Numbered from the stretch's first letter, positions 25,093 through 34,980 are shown. The stretch is 64,000 nucleotides of DNA from Cognatiyoonia koreensis (GCF_900109295.1 NZ_FOIZ01000001.1:2302997-2366996), one strand, 5' to 3'. Numbers and translations: made by a program. The notes: generated from the sequence alone by a model not told the origin.

Positions 25093-26888
25093 ACAAGAAA
25101 ATAGGCATCGAACAACTACGGTCGCGTAAGTGGTTCATGAACCCCGACAATCCCGAAATGACAGCGCTCTATCTGGAACGCTATCTGAATTACGGACTGA
25201 CGCGGGCAGAGCTTCAATCGGGTAAGCCGATCATCGCGATTGCCCAGACTGGCAGTGATCTCAGTCCCTGCAACCGCCACCATCTGGAACTGACCAAGCG
25301 GGTGCGCGACGGCATTATCGCCGCAGGTGGGACATGTATCGAAGTGCCCGTGCACCCCATTCAAGAGACAGGCAAGCGCCCGACAGCTATGCTGGATCGC
25401 AACCTTGCCTATCTGTCCTTGGTCGAAACACTGTTCGGCTATCCGCTTGACGGGGTCGTACTGAACATTGGCTGTGACAAGACCACACCTGCACTGCTGA
25501 TGGCCGCAGCCACCGTCAACATCCCCGCCATCGCGCTTTCTGTCGGCCCGATGCTGAACGGATGGTTCAAGGGCGAGCGCACCGGATCAGGGACTATTGT
25601 TTGGAAAGCCCGCGAGATGCTGGCTGCAGGTGAAATTGACAACGATGGGTTCATGGACTTGGTCGCCTCGTCCGCACCCTCCGTCGGCTATTGCAATACG
25701 ATGGGGACCGCCACGACGATGAATTCATTGGCCGAGGCTCTGGGAATGCAACTGCCCGGTGCCGCCGCAATTCCGGCCCCCTACCGCGAACGCGGCCAGA
25801 TCAGCTATGAAACCGGCAAGCGGATCGTCGAAATGGTTTGGGAAGATTTGCGTCCCTCCGACATCATGACCCGCGAAGCGTTTGAGAACGCGATCGTCAT
25901 CAATTCGGCCATAGGTGGCTCCACGAACGCACCCATTCATCTGAACGGAATTGCGCGCCACCTTGGCGTGCCGCTCAACAATGACGATTGGCAAAAGATC
26001 GGTCATGACGTGCCACTGTTGGTCAATCTGCAACCTGCTGGGGAATACCTGGGCGAAGATTACCAACACGCAGGCGGCGTACCGGCGGTCGTGGGCGAAT
26101 TGATCGACGCCAAGCTGTTGCCCCACCCCAATGCGATCACCGCTAACGGAAAATCCATGGGTGATAACTGTGGCGAAAACCGCAGCGAAGATATCCGCGT
26201 CATCAAGCCCGTCAGCGACCCGCTCAAGGCGCAAGCTGGATTCATCAATCTAACCGGCAATCTGTTCGACAGTGCCCTGATGAAAACCTCCGTCATCAGT
26301 CCGGCATTTCGGCAAACCTATCTGTCAAATCCGGACGACCCGAATGCATTTGAAGGACGTGCGATCGTATTTGACGGCCCCGAAGATTTTCATCATCGCA
26401 TCGACGATCCATCAGAAAACATCGACGAGAACTGTATCCTGTTCATGCGCGGTGCTGGTCCAAAGGGCTATCCCGGCGGGGCAGAAGTTGTGAACATGCG
26501 CCCACCTGCGTACCTTTTGAAAAAAGGGGTCGAGGCGCTGCCTTGTGTAGGCGATGGTCGTCAATCGGGAACCTCGGGGTCTCCATCTATCTTGAACGCC
26601 TCGCCCGAGGCGGCGGATGGCGGTGGCCTCGCCATTTTGCAAACTGGCGATCGTGTGCGCATCGATTTGAACAAATGCACCGCTGACATGCTTGTCCCTC
26701 TCGACGAACTCGCCGAACGAGCGCGCAAACTTCTTGCCGAGGGCGGTTACGCCATTCCTGACAGCCAGACGCCTTGGCAGTCTCTCTTCCGCGAAAAGGT
26801 CGGCCGTTTTGATCAAGGCATGACGCTGGAAGGTGCCGCCGATTACACAGACATCGCGCGCAAATTCATGCCGCGTGACAACCACTAA
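25089..26888 (+). CDS. IlvD/Edd family sugar-acid dehydratase (L-arabinonate/D-xylonate type)
   Basis: A 599-aa Fe-S dehydratase of normal family length. The three cluster cysteines are visible: Cys61 ([10 protein letters not shown]), Cys129 ([10 protein letters not shown]) and Cys202 (GYCNTMGTA). This is the pattern of the 2Fe-2S aldonate dehydratases rather than 4Fe-4S Edd. [20 protein letters not shown] is also conserved. It would remove water from an aldonate to give the 2-keto-3-deoxy acid oxidised by the SDR at 24346. It is coupled to that gene by ATGA and lies 12 nt before the FAH gene. The aldonate (arabinonate, xylonate, fuconate or similar) is not decided by sequence. Confidence 0.92.
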   Translation: MNKKIGIEQLRSRKWFMNPDNPEMTALYLERYLNYGLTRAELQSGKPIIAIAQTGSDLSPCNRHHLELTKRVRDGIIAAGGTCIEVPVHPIQETGKRPTAMLDRNLAYLSLVETLFGYPLDGVVLNIGCDKTTPALLMAAATVNIPAIALSVGPMLNGWFKGERTGSGTIVWKAREMLAAGEIDNDGFMDLVASSAPSVGYCNTMGTATTMNSLAEALGMQLPGAAAIPAPYRERGQISYETGKRIVEMVWEDLRPSDIMTREAFENAIVINSAIGGSTNAPIHLNGIARHLGVPLNNDDWQKIGHDVPLLVNLQPAGEYLGEDYQHAGGVPAVVGELIDAKLLPHPNAITANGKSMGDNCGENRSEDIRVIKPVSDPLKAQAGFINLTGNLFDSALMKTSVISPAFRQTYLSNPDDPNAFEGRAIVFDGPEDFHHRIDDPSENIDENCILFMRGAGPKGYPGGAEVVNMRPPAYLLKKGVEALPCVGDGRQSGTSGSPSILNASPEAADGGGLAILQTGDRVRIDLNKCTADMLVPLDELAERARKLLAEGGYAIPDSQTPWQSLFREKVGRFDQGMTLEGAADYTDIARKFMPRDNH

Positions 26889-26900
26889 GAAGGAAACTCC

Positions 26901-27746
26901 ATGAAACTGGTACGCTACGGAGAGTCGGGCGCAGAAAAGCCCGGACTGATGGATGGTGACACGCTGCGCGACCTGTCGGGTCATGTGGATGACATCACTG
27001 GCGCAATGCTGGACGCTGCAACGCTGGACAAGCTGCGCGCGATTGACCCAAGCACCCTGCCAGTTGTCAGCGGTAGTCCTCGTATCGGTGCCTGCATCGG
27101 CGGCATTGGCAAATTCCTCTGCATCGGCCTGAACTACTCTGACCACGCCGCCGAACAAGGCTTGCCAATCCCGGCTCACCCAATTCTTTTCTTCAAGGCC
27201 AACTCCGCAATTGTCGGCCCAAATGATGATGTCGTCATGCCGCGTGGTTCAAAACGATCAGACTGGGAGGTCGAGTTGGGTGTCGTGATCGGCAAGACCG
27301 CCAAATATGTGTCCGAGGACGATGCACTGAACCATGTTGCCGGATATTGTATCGTTAACGATGTGTCAGAGCGCGAGTTTCAGCAGAACCTGACCGGACA
27401 ATGGACGAAAGGGAAATCTTGCGACACTTTCGGACCAACTGGCCCCTACCTCGTGACCCGCGACGAAGTCGCTGATCCTCAAAACCTTGATATGTCGCTA
27501 CATGTGAACGGCAAGCAAATGCAGGTCGGTAACACTGCAACAATGATATTCTCGGTCGCGCAGATCATCTCGCACCTATCCCAATTGTTCACACTGCATC
27601 CGGGCGACGTCATCTCAACAGGGACACCTCCGGGTGTGGGCGATGGTATGAAACCTGATCCAGTTTATCTGAAGGTCGGCGACGTCATGGAACTGACAAT
27701 CGACGGACTGGGCAAACAAAGGCAGGAGGTTCGCCAAGATGCCTGA
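26901..27746 (+). CDS. fumarylacetoacetate hydrolase family protein (2,4-diketo-3-deoxy-acid hydrolase-like)
   Basis: A 281-aa FAH-fold protein. The metal and catalytic region is LCIGLNYSDHAAEQG near residue 75 and WEVELGVVIGK near residue 117, with Glu ligands. GKSCDTFGPTGPYLVT is near residue 170 and GDVISTGTPPGVGDG near residue 234. The length and the LNYSDHAAE motif fit 2,4-diketo-3-deoxy-L-fuconate hydrolase, which cleaves the product of the upstream dehydrogenase into pyruvate and a hydroxy acid such as L-lactate or glycolate. The ribosome site AAGGAA precedes the ATG. The stop overlaps the next gene by 8 bp. Confidence 0.9.
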   Translation: MKLVRYGESGAEKPGLMDGDTLRDLSGHVDDITGAMLDAATLDKLRAIDPSTLPVVSGSPRIGACIGGIGKFLCIGLNYSDHAAEQGLPIPAHPILFFKANSAIVGPNDDVVMPRGSKRSDWEVELGVVIGKTAKYVSEDDALNHVAGYCIVNDVSEREFQQNLTGQWTKGKSCDTFGPTGPYLVTRDEVADPQNLDMSLHVNGKQMQVGNTATMIFSVAQIISHLSQLFTLHPGDVISTGTPPGVGDGMKPDPVYLKVGDVMELTIDGLGKQRQEVRQDA

Positions 27747-28668
27747 TCTTTTGCTGATCGGCGGCGCGACCGACACCATGATCGCGCGCATGGCCGAGAA
27801 ATTCACGATCCATAAACTTTCGGACGGCAACTATCCCGCAGAAAAAATCACACATGTCTGTACGAACGGGCATGACGGTGTAAAGCCCGAGATCATGGCA
27901 GATCTGCCTAGTCTCAAGCTCATCTCTTGCTACGGTGTGGGCTACGACGCCATCGACACAACAGAAGCGGTCAGACGCGGTATCGTTGTCACACATACCC
28001 CTAATGTGCTGAACGCCGAAGTCGCGACCACGGCAGTCTTGTTAATGCTGGCTTGCTACCGTGAATTGCTGCGCGACGATGCCCATGTACGGTCAGGCAA
28101 TTGGGAAGTGAACGGTAACGCCCCCCTCACCCGCTCTGCCGATAATCAGACTGTCGGCATTCTTGGCCTTGGCCGCATTGGTCAGGCAATCGCCGACAAG
28201 CTGGCACCGTGGAATCCGACGATCGTTTATCATACACGCACCAAGAAAGACGTGGCATACAAGTACTACGATGACCTTAAAGCGATGGCAGCAGACTGCG
28301 ATGTACTGATTTGCATCACGCCAGGCGGCCCTTCGACCAACAAGATCGTCAACGCAGACGTGCTAGAGGCTCTCGGGCCTCAGGGAACACTGATCAATGT
28401 CTCGCGCGGATCGGTAGTGGATGAAGCCGCCCTGATCACTGCATTGCAAACGGGCAAACTCGGATGGGCCGGGCTGGACGTATTCGAACAGGAACCGCAT
28501 GTGCCACAAGCGCTACGGGATATGCCAAACACGGTGCTCTTGCCACATGTCGGCAGTGCCACGATCGAAACGCGGGCTGCCATGGGTGCGCTGACAGTGG
28601 ATAATTTGCTGCAACATCTGGAAAACGGCACCGTGATAAGCCCGGTTCCAGAGTGTGCGGACATGTAG
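27739..28668 (+). CDS. D-isomer-specific 2-hydroxyacid dehydrogenase
   Basis: A 309-aa NAD(P)-dependent 2-hydroxyacid dehydrogenase. Its Rossmann motif is GILGLGRIGQAIADK near residue 140. The catalytic triad is Arg in NVSRGSVVDE, Glu in DVFEQEP and His in LLPHVGSAT. The family includes glyoxylate/hydroxypyruvate reductases (GhrB). After the FAH hydrolase, it could reduce glyoxylate or hydroxypyruvate, or oxidise a C2-C3 hydroxy acid released by that enzyme. AGGAGG lies 9-10 nt before the ATG, and the start is inside the FAH gene (8-bp overlap). Confidence 0.9.
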   Translation: MPDLLLIGGATDTMIARMAEKFTIHKLSDGNYPAEKITHVCTNGHDGVKPEIMADLPSLKLISCYGVGYDAIDTTEAVRRGIVVTHTPNVLNAEVATTAVLLMLACYRELLRDDAHVRSGNWEVNGNAPLTRSADNQTVGILGLGRIGQAIADKLAPWNPTIVYHTRTKKDVAYKYYDDLKAMAADCDVLICITPGGPSTNKIVNADVLEALGPQGTLINVSRGSVVDEAALITALQTGKLGWAGLDVFEQEPHVPQALRDMPNTVLLPHVGSATIETRAAMGALTVDNLLQHLENGTVISPVPECADM

Positions 28669-28671
28669 AAC

Positions 28672-29763
28672 ATGGCGAGAATCACAGATGTGACCGCACG
28701 CTTGTTCGCAGTGCCCCTCGATGAGGTTCTAGTGGACGCCAAGCACGGTGATCACACCCATTTCCATCTGATCACTGCGACCGTTACGCTTGACGACGGA
28801 CGCTCTGGCACAGGCTATACTTACAACGGCGGGCGCGGCGGGCATGCGACGGCTGCAATGATCACCCATGATCTGGCCCCGTTTTTGATCGGTAAGGACG
28901 CGCGTGGCGTCGAAGCACTGAATGATGCGATGCAATGGCATGTCCACTACGTTGGGCGCGGTGGTATCGCGAGCTTCGCGATTTCCGCTGTTGATATCGC
29001 CTTGTGGGATCTGCGCTGTAAGACATTGGATCAACCGCTTTGGCAGGTTGCTGGCGGTGCGGCAAAAACCTGCAAGGCCTATGGCGGCGGCATTGATCTC
29101 GGCTATCCGCTGCCCAAGTTGTTGGCCCACGTCCAAAGCTACATTGATGCGGGGCTAAATGGCGTGAAGATCAAGATCGGCCAGCCCGATATGGCCGATG
29201 ATATTGAACGTATTCGTAGGGTCCGCCAGCAAATCGGACCGGATGCGGCCTTTATGATTGATGCCAACTATTCACTGACGCGGGACGAAGCGATCAAACT
29301 TGCCTTGGCCGTGAAAGATCAGAACATCACATGGTTCGAAGAACCTATCATACCAGACGACTACGATGGGTATGCCGCAATCTCTGCTGCGACGGGTACT
29401 GCCGTGGCTCAAGGGGAAAACCTCCACACAATTCACGAATTCGAACTGGCACTGGCGCAGGGCGACCTTGGGTTCATCCAACCCGACGCGTCTAACTGCG
29501 GCGGGATCACGGGCTGGTTGCAGGTGGCAGAACTTTCGCGCAAAACCGCTGTGCCGGTCTGTTCACATGGAATGCAGGAATTGCATGTGTCACTGGTATC
29601 TTCGCAAAAGCATGGCGGCTGGCTGGAAGTACACAGCTTTCCAATTGATCGCTACACAACGCGACCGCTGGTCATCGAAGAACATCGTGCGGTGGCACCG
29701 GGCACACCCGGTATCGGCGTCACGTTTGACTGGGCCAAGCTCGCACCTTTCGAGGTTGCTTGA
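28672..29763 (+). CDS. mandelate racemase/muconate lactonizing enzyme family sugar-acid dehydratase
   Basis: A 363-aa enolase-superfamily protein. The catalytic set matches the mandelate racemase subgroup almost position for position: KxK at Lys166-Lys168 (GVKIKIG), metal ligands Asp197 (DANY), Glu223 (WFEEP) and Glu249 (GENLH), and the general-base His299 (CSHGMQ). Such enzymes dehydrate acid sugars (galactarate, talarate, fuconate, rhamnonate, gluconate). As the fifth gene of the SDR-IlvD-FAH operon, it may feed a second aldonate into the same 2-keto-3-deoxy pool. It starts 4 nt after the preceding stop. The exact substrate is unknown. Confidence 0.92.
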   Translation: MARITDVTARLFAVPLDEVLVDAKHGDHTHFHLITATVTLDDGRSGTGYTYNGGRGGHATAAMITHDLAPFLIGKDARGVEALNDAMQWHVHYVGRGGIASFAISAVDIALWDLRCKTLDQPLWQVAGGAAKTCKAYGGGIDLGYPLPKLLAHVQSYIDAGLNGVKIKIGQPDMADDIERIRRVRQQIGPDAAFMIDANYSLTRDEAIKLALAVKDQNITWFEEPIIPDDYDGYAAISAATGTAVAQGENLHTIHEFELALAQGDLGFIQPDASNCGGITGWLQVAELSRKTAVPVCSHGMQELHVSLVSSQKHGGWLEVHSFPIDRYTTRPLVIEEHRAVAPGTPGIGVTFDWAKLAPFEVA

Positions 29764-30353
29764 TGCTGGCCTTTGCGGCAGCCGTATTCTTTCTGATCGT
29801 CACACCGGGTCCGGGTGTTCTGTCGACGGCAGGGGTTGGTGCCGCCTACGGCTATCGCAATGGACTTGCCTATGTAGCCGGACTGTTCGTTGGCAACAAT
29901 CTGGTCGCGCTGCTTGTTATATCAGGCGTTGCAGCCATGGCTCTGGCGATGCCTTGGTTGCGCACAGCTTTGCTAATTGCATCCCTTGCCTATTTGCTCT
30001 GGCTCGCATGGCGCATCGCAAGCGCCGGAGCAAGGATCGGTTTCGTCGAAGCCAGCACACCGCTTGGCTTCTGGAACGGCCTTGCGCTGCAACCGATCAA
30101 TCCGAAAGCATACGTCGTGGGCACCACGCTGTTTTCGGGCTTTGCATTTATGCCTGACAACATCTGGCTCGAAACGATTATCAAGCTGTTGATCATGAAC
30201 CTAATCTGGGTGCCGTTGCATCTCGGCTGGCTGGGTGCGGGTGTCAGTCTGCGCCGCCTTGATCTCAGCGCGCGAACGCAGCGGGTCGTCAATATCGGGA
30301 TGGCCCTGTCGATGCTGGTCGCTGTTGGACTTGCGCTCTTTTCACAGACCTAA
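29763..30353 (+). CDS. LysE/RhtB family exporter
   Basis: A 196-aa membrane protein with about six hydrophobic segments. The family signature VTPGPGVLSTAGVGAAYGYR is near the N-terminus, and NPKAYVVGTTLFSGF is near residue 117. The ATG at 29763 overlaps the previous stop as TGATG, so it is translated as the last gene of the operon. LysE proteins export amino acids or other small solutes. Here it may relieve accumulation of an acid intermediate. It overlaps the convergent SDR by 4 bp. Confidence 0.88.
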   Translation: MLAFAAAVFFLIVTPGPGVLSTAGVGAAYGYRNGLAYVAGLFVGNNLVALLVISGVAAMALAMPWLRTALLIASLAYLLWLAWRIASAGARIGFVEASTPLGFWNGLALQPINPKAYVVGTTLFSGFAFMPDNIWLETIIKLLIMNLIWVPLHLGWLGAGVSLRRLDLSARTQRVVNIGMALSMLVAVGLALFSQT

Positions 30354-31108
30354 AGCGATGCGGTAATCCCACCATCAACGTACAACGTATGACCGTTGAC
30401 AAAACTCGATGCCGCCGAAGACAAGAACACCGCCGCACCCACCAATTCTTCGACCTTACCCCAGCGCCCTGCCGGCGTGCGCTTGGCCAACCAATCTGAA
30501 AACGTGGGGTCCGCCACCAGTGCCGCGTTAAGCGGCGTGTCGAAATAACCCGGTGCAATGGCGTTACACTGAAGCCCATATTTCGCCCAATCCGTCGCCA
30601 TCCCTTTGGTCAGATTGCCCACCGCCCCTTTCGTCGCCGTATATGGGGCGATGCCCGGGCGCGCGAGGGATGTTTGCACACTTGCGATGTTGATGATCTT
30701 TCCGCGTCCGCGTTCGATCATGTGTCGCGCAACGGCCTGACCCACATGGAATACGCTGGCGATATTGGTTTGCAAAAGCCGCTCAAACGCATCAGCAGGA
30801 AAATCCTGCAGTTCACCGCGGTGCTGCATTCCGGCGTTGTTGATCAGCACGTCTATCGGGCCGATTGTCTTTTCGAAATCATCCACCGCCGCACGAACGG
30901 CAACGTGATCTGTTACATCAAAGGCAAGCACATGGGCGGTGCCACCAAGTTCCTTGGCGGCGTTTTCGAGCTTGGACGCATTGCGCCCGTTCAAAATGAT
31001 CTCTGCCCCCGCAGCGGCCATGCCCTGAGCCAAAGCAAATCCGATCCCCTGACTTGATCCTGTGATCAGAACACGCAGACCCGTCAGGTCAAAAAGAGAG
31101 AGGCTCAT
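30350..31108 (-). CDS. idnO: gluconate 5-dehydrogenase-like SDR (IdnO-like)
   Basis: A 252-aa SDR. TGSSQGIG is at residues 16-23 and catalytic YTATK near residue 154. The segment NNAGMQHRGELQDFP, near residue 90, is typical of gluconate 5-dehydrogenases, which reduce 5-ketogluconate to gluconate. It ends LYVDGGITASL. It faces away from the L-idonate 5-dehydrogenase-like gene at 31183, with a 74-bp shared upstream region, and together they give the IdnD/IdnO route from L-idonate to gluconate. No TGGTATACCA copy lies between them, so control is probably separate from the GntR regulon. Confidence 0.85.
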   Translation of the reverse strand: MSLSLFDLTGLRVLITGSSQGIGFALAQGMAAAGAEIILNGRNASKLENAAKELGGTAHVLAFDVTDHVAVRAAVDDFEKTIGPIDVLINNAGMQHRGELQDFPADAFERLLQTNIASVFHVGQAVARHMIERGRGKIINIASVQTSLARPGIAPYTATKGAVGNLTKGMATDWAKYGLQCNAIAPGYFDTPLNAALVADPTFSDWLAKRTPAGRWGKVEELVGAAVFLSSAASSFVNGHTLYVDGGITASL

Positions 31109-31182
31109 GCTAATTTCCTTTGGTGCTTTTGACCAAGTATCGTTAGCTTCCGTTGGATTGTATAGTTGAAAGCGGAAAAGTC

Positions 31183-32241
31183 ATGCGGGCAATCGTCATT
31201 CATGGAGCACAGGATTTACGCATCGAACCTCAGAAAGCAGTAGCGGATCCCGGCCCGGGCGAAGTCCTGGTCGATGTTGCCATGGGTGGCATCTGCGGAT
31301 CAGACTTGCACTATTACAATCACGGTGGATTTGGTGCCGTGCGTCTGCGCGAACCTATGGTGCTTGGGCACGAGGTGTCGGGTCGGATTGCGGCACTTGG
31401 TTCCGACGCAAGCGATCTGTCCATCGGTCAACTTGTCGCCGTGTCACCCTCAAGGCCGTGCCGTGCATGCCAATTCTGTTTGCGCGGTCAGCCAAACCAC
31501 TGCGAGAACATGCGCTTTTACGGCAGCGCGATGCCCTTTCCACATATTCAAGGCGCTTTTCGACAGCAGTTGCTCGCTCAAGCAAGCCAATGCGTGCCAG
31601 CGGATGGGCTAAGCCCAGAGGTTGCCGCGATGGCCGAACCTCTCGCAGTTTGCTTGCACGCTTTACGCCAGGCAGGTGATCTGGTCGGCAAAACCGTTTT
31701 GGTGACCGGATGCGGACCGATCGGAGCACTAACGATACTGGCAGCGCGGCGTGCGGGTGCAGAGCGGATTATCGCAACAGACCTGTCGGCTTTCACTTTG
31801 GACGTGGCCTCTCAGTGCGGCGCAGACGTGGCGCTGAACCTTGCAAAGGATTCCGACGCGCTTACTCCGTTCACTGCCGGAAAAGGACAAGTAGACGTGC
31901 ATTTTGAATGTTCAGGTGCCCCAGCGGCACTGGCGACTGGCATCAGCGCGCTGCGGCCGCAAGGCACATTGATACAGCTTGGCATGGGCGGCGATATGAC
32001 TGTCCCGATGCAAGCGATCACAGCAAAAGAACTGACCGTTCGCGGCTCATTCAGGTTTCACAGCGAATTCGCGACTGCCGTGGCAATGCTGCAGACAGGA
32101 CTGATTGATGTCAGCCCGCTCATCACGCACCAATTCGATCTGGATCACGCCATTGAAGCCTTTGAAATGGCGAAAGACCGGACTCAGGCCATGAAGGTCC
32201 ACATCGCGTTTTCCGAGACGCATCGAAAGCCGGTGGTTTGA
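31183..32241 (+). CDS. idnD: L-idonate 5-dehydrogenase-like zinc alcohol dehydrogenase (IdnD-like)
   Basis: A 352-aa medium-chain dehydrogenase. The catalytic zinc Cys38 is in GGICGSDLHYYNHGGFG, a segment characteristic of IdnD, and LGHEVSGRI carries the next ligand. The structural zinc cysteines are in PCRACQFCLRGQPNHC near residue 95. The NAD fold shows LVTGCGPIGALTIL near residue 173. I start it at the ATG at 31183 with GGAAAAG just upstream. IdnD oxidises L-idonate to 5-ketogluconate, which the divergent IdnO-like SDR can reduce to gluconate. Confidence 0.87.
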   Translation: MRAIVIHGAQDLRIEPQKAVADPGPGEVLVDVAMGGICGSDLHYYNHGGFGAVRLREPMVLGHEVSGRIAALGSDASDLSIGQLVAVSPSRPCRACQFCLRGQPNHCENMRFYGSAMPFPHIQGAFRQQLLAQASQCVPADGLSPEVAAMAEPLAVCLHALRQAGDLVGKTVLVTGCGPIGALTILAARRAGAERIIATDLSAFTLDVASQCGADVALNLAKDSDALTPFTAGKGQVDVHFECSGAPAALATGISALRPQGTLIQLGMGGDMTVPMQAITAKELTVRGSFRFHSEFATAVAMLQTGLIDVSPLITHQFDLDHAIEAFEMAKDRTQAMKVHIAFSETHRKPVV

Positions 32242-32366
32242 ATGTTCGCGTTCTTGTCCGCGTCGCCAAAAAGCTGACGATCGGACGATTGAAAATTCCG
32301 TCAAAAAAGCCGTCCATAACACAGCAACATTTGCTAACAAGACGGCTATGCGTCAGTTTGTGACCT

Positions 32367-33506
32367 ATGACTATCCTCGAAGCAAATCACGATGCTTTCC
32401 TTGTCGTCATGTCCTGTATCGTCGCACTCGTTGCGGGGTTCACCGGGCTGTCGCTGACCCGTGATTTGTCCCGCAAACCGATCCTGCAAAGACAGATTTC
32501 CATTGCACTTGCTGCAATCGCCCTAGGCGGCGGCATCTGGTCGATGCATTTCGTGGCAATGTTGGGCTTGGACCTGCCCATCTTGTTCTACTACGACGCG
32601 GCCATCACGTTGGTTTCTGCACTTACCGCCATTCTCATTGTTGGAGCAGCACTCGTTCTGCTGCACTTCGTGGAACGGACACCGCGCGTAATCAATGCGG
32701 CTGGCGCCATTGTCGGCGTCGGCATCCTCGGGATGCATTATATCGGCATGGCAGGTCTACAGCTTTGCCGTGCGATCTATACGCCGCTCGGGCTTGTCTT
32801 CTCGTCAGTTGTGGCAATCTTTCTTTGCATCATCGCATTCCGAATCGCCTACGGGCGCCGCGAAAATCGCAATATCTTCCTCGGGACGATCTGCTTCGCA
32901 GTTGCGGTCTGTTCTGTTCATTTTCTGGCCATGGCGGGCACGCGGTTTGTCGCTGAACCAAGCCTCAGCGAATTTGGCCCGACAATGAGTAACGAAGTCT
33001 TGGCGCTGGGCGTGATCTTTACCAGCTTCATCATCTTCGGCACGTTCTTGTGGGTCAGCGTCACGTACCTGGTCGGAAACGTGTCGACCCCGGACGCAGA
33101 GATGCCAGACGCTGAGGCCGAGATACCAGACACTGCTTCCCTTCCACTTCAAGGTCTGCAGATTCCTTGCGAACGGGACGGCACACGCATTTTCATCTCA
33201 CCAGCGGATGTCGCATTGGTGCGCGCCGACGGACACTATACGCAGGTCTATACCGAACAAGACCGGCTGTTCTGTGTCTGGCCAATCACAGAAGCGACAA
33301 AGCGGCTGGTTTCGACCGGCTTTCTTCAGACGCATCGAAGCTACCTCGTCAATCCGCACAAGGTCTCGCGGTTTGAACGACAGAAAGACAAAGGGCGCTG
33401 CATCTTTGCAATGGACGACCTACCACCCGCCCCGGTCAGTCGATCCAAGCTGAAACTTGTTCAGGATGCCCTCAGCGCGCAGCCTGGCGCAGTTCATGCG
33501 AACTGA
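32367..33506 (+). CDS. coxC: MHYT-domain membrane sensor with LytTR DNA-binding domain (CoxC-like)
   Basis: A 379-aa protein. The first 240 residues form about seven membrane helices with three MHYT-type motifs (WSMHFVAML, LGMHYIGMAG, SVHFLAMAG). These are thought to bind a metal and sense diatomic gases or oxygen. After an acidic linker (PDAEMPDAEAEIPDT) comes a LytTR domain, seen in VALVRADGHYTQVYTE and FLQTHRSYLVNP. The same architecture is found in CoxC and CoxH of the carboxidotroph Oligotropha carboxidovorans. It sits just upstream of coxM in the same direction. LytTR-type repeats at 33489-33518 make it the likely direct activator of the cox operon. Confidence 0.88.
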   Translation: MTILEANHDAFLVVMSCIVALVAGFTGLSLTRDLSRKPILQRQISIALAAIALGGGIWSMHFVAMLGLDLPILFYYDAAITLVSALTAILIVGAALVLLHFVERTPRVINAAGAIVGVGILGMHYIGMAGLQLCRAIYTPLGLVFSSVVAIFLCIIAFRIAYGRRENRNIFLGTICFAVAVCSVHFLAMAGTRFVAEPSLSEFGPTMSNEVLALGVIFTSFIIFGTFLWVSVTYLVGNVSTPDAEMPDAEAEIPDTASLPLQGLQIPCERDGTRIFISPADVALVRADGHYTQVYTEQDRLFCVWPITEATKRLVSTGFLQTHRSYLVNPHKVSRFERQKDKGRCIFAMDDLPPAPVSRSKLKLVQDALSAQPGAVHAN

Positions 33507-33518
33507 AGCGCAGTTCGT
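33489..33518 (+). promoter_or_regulatory. candidate LytTR-binding direct repeats upstream of coxM
   Basis: Two near-identical 9-mers, GCAGTTCAT (33489-33497) and GCAGTTCGT (33510-33518), are separated by 12 bp, giving a 21-bp period. The size, spacing and core GTTN(A/G)T agree with known LytTR-domain sites. The first copy overlaps the last codons of the CoxC-like gene. The coxM start is 101 bp beyond the second, so the pair sits about where an activator of a coxM promoter would bind. Binding is inferred. Confidence 0.6.
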
Positions 33519-33618
33519 GCATTACCTCTGTATTTGATGACATTTCGCAAGCGGTCGTATCCAGCCGCATGCAAGCTTTTCCCAAACGAGAACATTTGCT
33601 TTTTAGGGAGGAGAGCCG

Positions 33619-34473
33619 ATGATTCCAGCGGCATTCGAATATCACCGACCTCAAGACATGGCCGGGGTTCTGGCTGTTCTTGAAGAACATGGAGATGACG
33701 CACGCGTCATGGCGGGCGGTCACAGTCTGATCCCCATGATGAAGCTGCGTATGGCAGACGTACCCCATCTGATTGATCTGCAGGATGTCGATGGGATGTC
33801 GGACATCGAGATTGGCAGCGATGTCATACGGATCGGTGCGCTGGTGACGCAGTCCGATATCATCGACCACCAAGAACTTGGAACTGCCGCCCCGATCCTG
33901 CGCGAAGCCGCCTTGCAAATCGCCGATCCGCAGGTCCGCTACATGGGTACGGTCGGTGGCAACGTCGCGAACGGCGACCCCGGCAACGACATGCCAGGGC
34001 TGATGCAATGTCTCGATGCGACATTCACCGTCGTTGGTCCTGACGGAGCGCGCGATATCCCAGCGCGGGAATTCTACGAAGCGGCGTATATGACAGCACG
34101 CGAGGATAACGAAGTCCTTACTGCCGTGACGATCCCACGCCCCTCTGGCGGCTATGCCTATGAAAAGCAAAAGCGCAAGATCGGTGACTATGCCACAGCA
34201 GCGGCAGCGGTTCAGATCACCAAAGATGGCGATACTTGCGCTTCTGCATCTGTCGCGATGACAAACCTGAGCGATACGCCGATCTTCTCCGAAGACGCTG
34301 GTGCAGCGCTTATCGGTACAACCCTCGATGACACGGCAATCAAGGCGGCAGTAGCCGCGATGCTGAACGACATCGACCCGACCGAGGACAATCGCGGCCC
34401 CGTCGCATTCAAGAAACACGTGGCTGGCGTCATCCTGCGCCGCGCGATCGAGCGCGCCTGGTCGCGCGCCTAA
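33619..34473 (+). CDS. coxM: aerobic carbon monoxide dehydrogenase, FAD-binding medium subunit
   Basis: A 284-aa flavoprotein of the vanillyl-alcohol-oxidase/XDH fold. The FAD-binding motifs AGGHSLIPMMKLR (residues 33-45) and GTVGGNVANGDPGNDMPG (near 112) are those of CoxM. It carries electrons from the Fe-S subunit towards the quinone pool or respiratory chain at the inner membrane face. The ATG at 33619 follows GGGAGGAG. It is the first gene of the cox operon; coxS follows after 12 nt. Confidence 0.94.
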   Translation: MIPAAFEYHRPQDMAGVLAVLEEHGDDARVMAGGHSLIPMMKLRMADVPHLIDLQDVDGMSDIEIGSDVIRIGALVTQSDIIDHQELGTAAPILREAALQIADPQVRYMGTVGGNVANGDPGNDMPGLMQCLDATFTVVGPDGARDIPAREFYEAAYMTAREDNEVLTAVTIPRPSGGYAYEKQKRKIGDYATAAAAVQITKDGDTCASASVAMTNLSDTPIFSEDAGAALIGTTLDDTAIKAAVAAMLNDIDPTEDNRGPVAFKKHVAGVILRRAIERAWSRA

Positions 34474-34485
34474 GGGAGGAAAAAG

Positions 34486-34980
34486 ATGTCAAAAAAGATG
34501 CACATCAAGCTGAATGTGAACGGCAAGGACGAAGAATTTCTCGCAGAGCCACGCGAATTGCTGATCTACACGCTGCGCGAGCGGCTCAACATCACCGGCC
34601 CGCATATCGGTTGCGAAACGTCGCACTGCGGAGCCTGCACGGTGACAATCGACGGGAAGTCGGTCAAGGCCTGCACGATGTTCGTGGCGCAGGCCAGCGG
34701 CAAGTCAGTGACGACCATCGAAGGGATCGGCGGTGCCGATGACCTGCACCCGCTGCAAAACGCATTCAAGGAACACCACGGATTGCAGTGCGGCTATTGC
34801 ACACCGGGGATGATCACCCGCGCGTCCAAGCTGCTGGAAGAAAGCCCCAACCCGACCGAAGAGGAAATCCGCTTTGGTATGGCCGGCAATATCTGCCGCT
34901 GCACGGGTTATCAGAACATCATTAAATCTATTCAGGCCGCTGCGGCGGAAATGAATGCAGCCAAGGAGGCCGCGGAATGA
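34486..34980 (+). CDS. coxS: aerobic carbon monoxide dehydrogenase, [2Fe-2S] small subunit
   Basis: A 164-aa iron-sulfur subunit. The plant-type ferredoxin cluster has Cys43, Cys48, Cys51 and Cys63. The second cluster has Cys102 and Cys105 (CGYC) with Cys137 and Cys139 (CRC). It passes electrons from the molybdenum site of CoxL to the FAD of CoxM. A strong AGGGAGGA site precedes the start. The stop overlaps the coxL start by 4 bp (ATGA). Confidence 0.95.
   Translation: MSKKMHIKLNVNGKDEEFLAEPRELLIYTLRERLNITGPHIGCETSHCGACTVTIDGKSVKACTMFVAQASGKSVTTIEGIGGADDLHPLQNAFKEHHGLQCGYCTPGMITRASKLLEESPNPTEEEIRFGMAGNICRCTGYQNIIKSIQAAAAEMNAAKEAAE

Noticed and set aside
33472..34419. A 315-codon open frame antisense to coxM
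   Set aside because: It lies fully opposite a confident CoxM gene, has no ribosome site and its product matches nothing. It is a by-product of GC-rich codon use.
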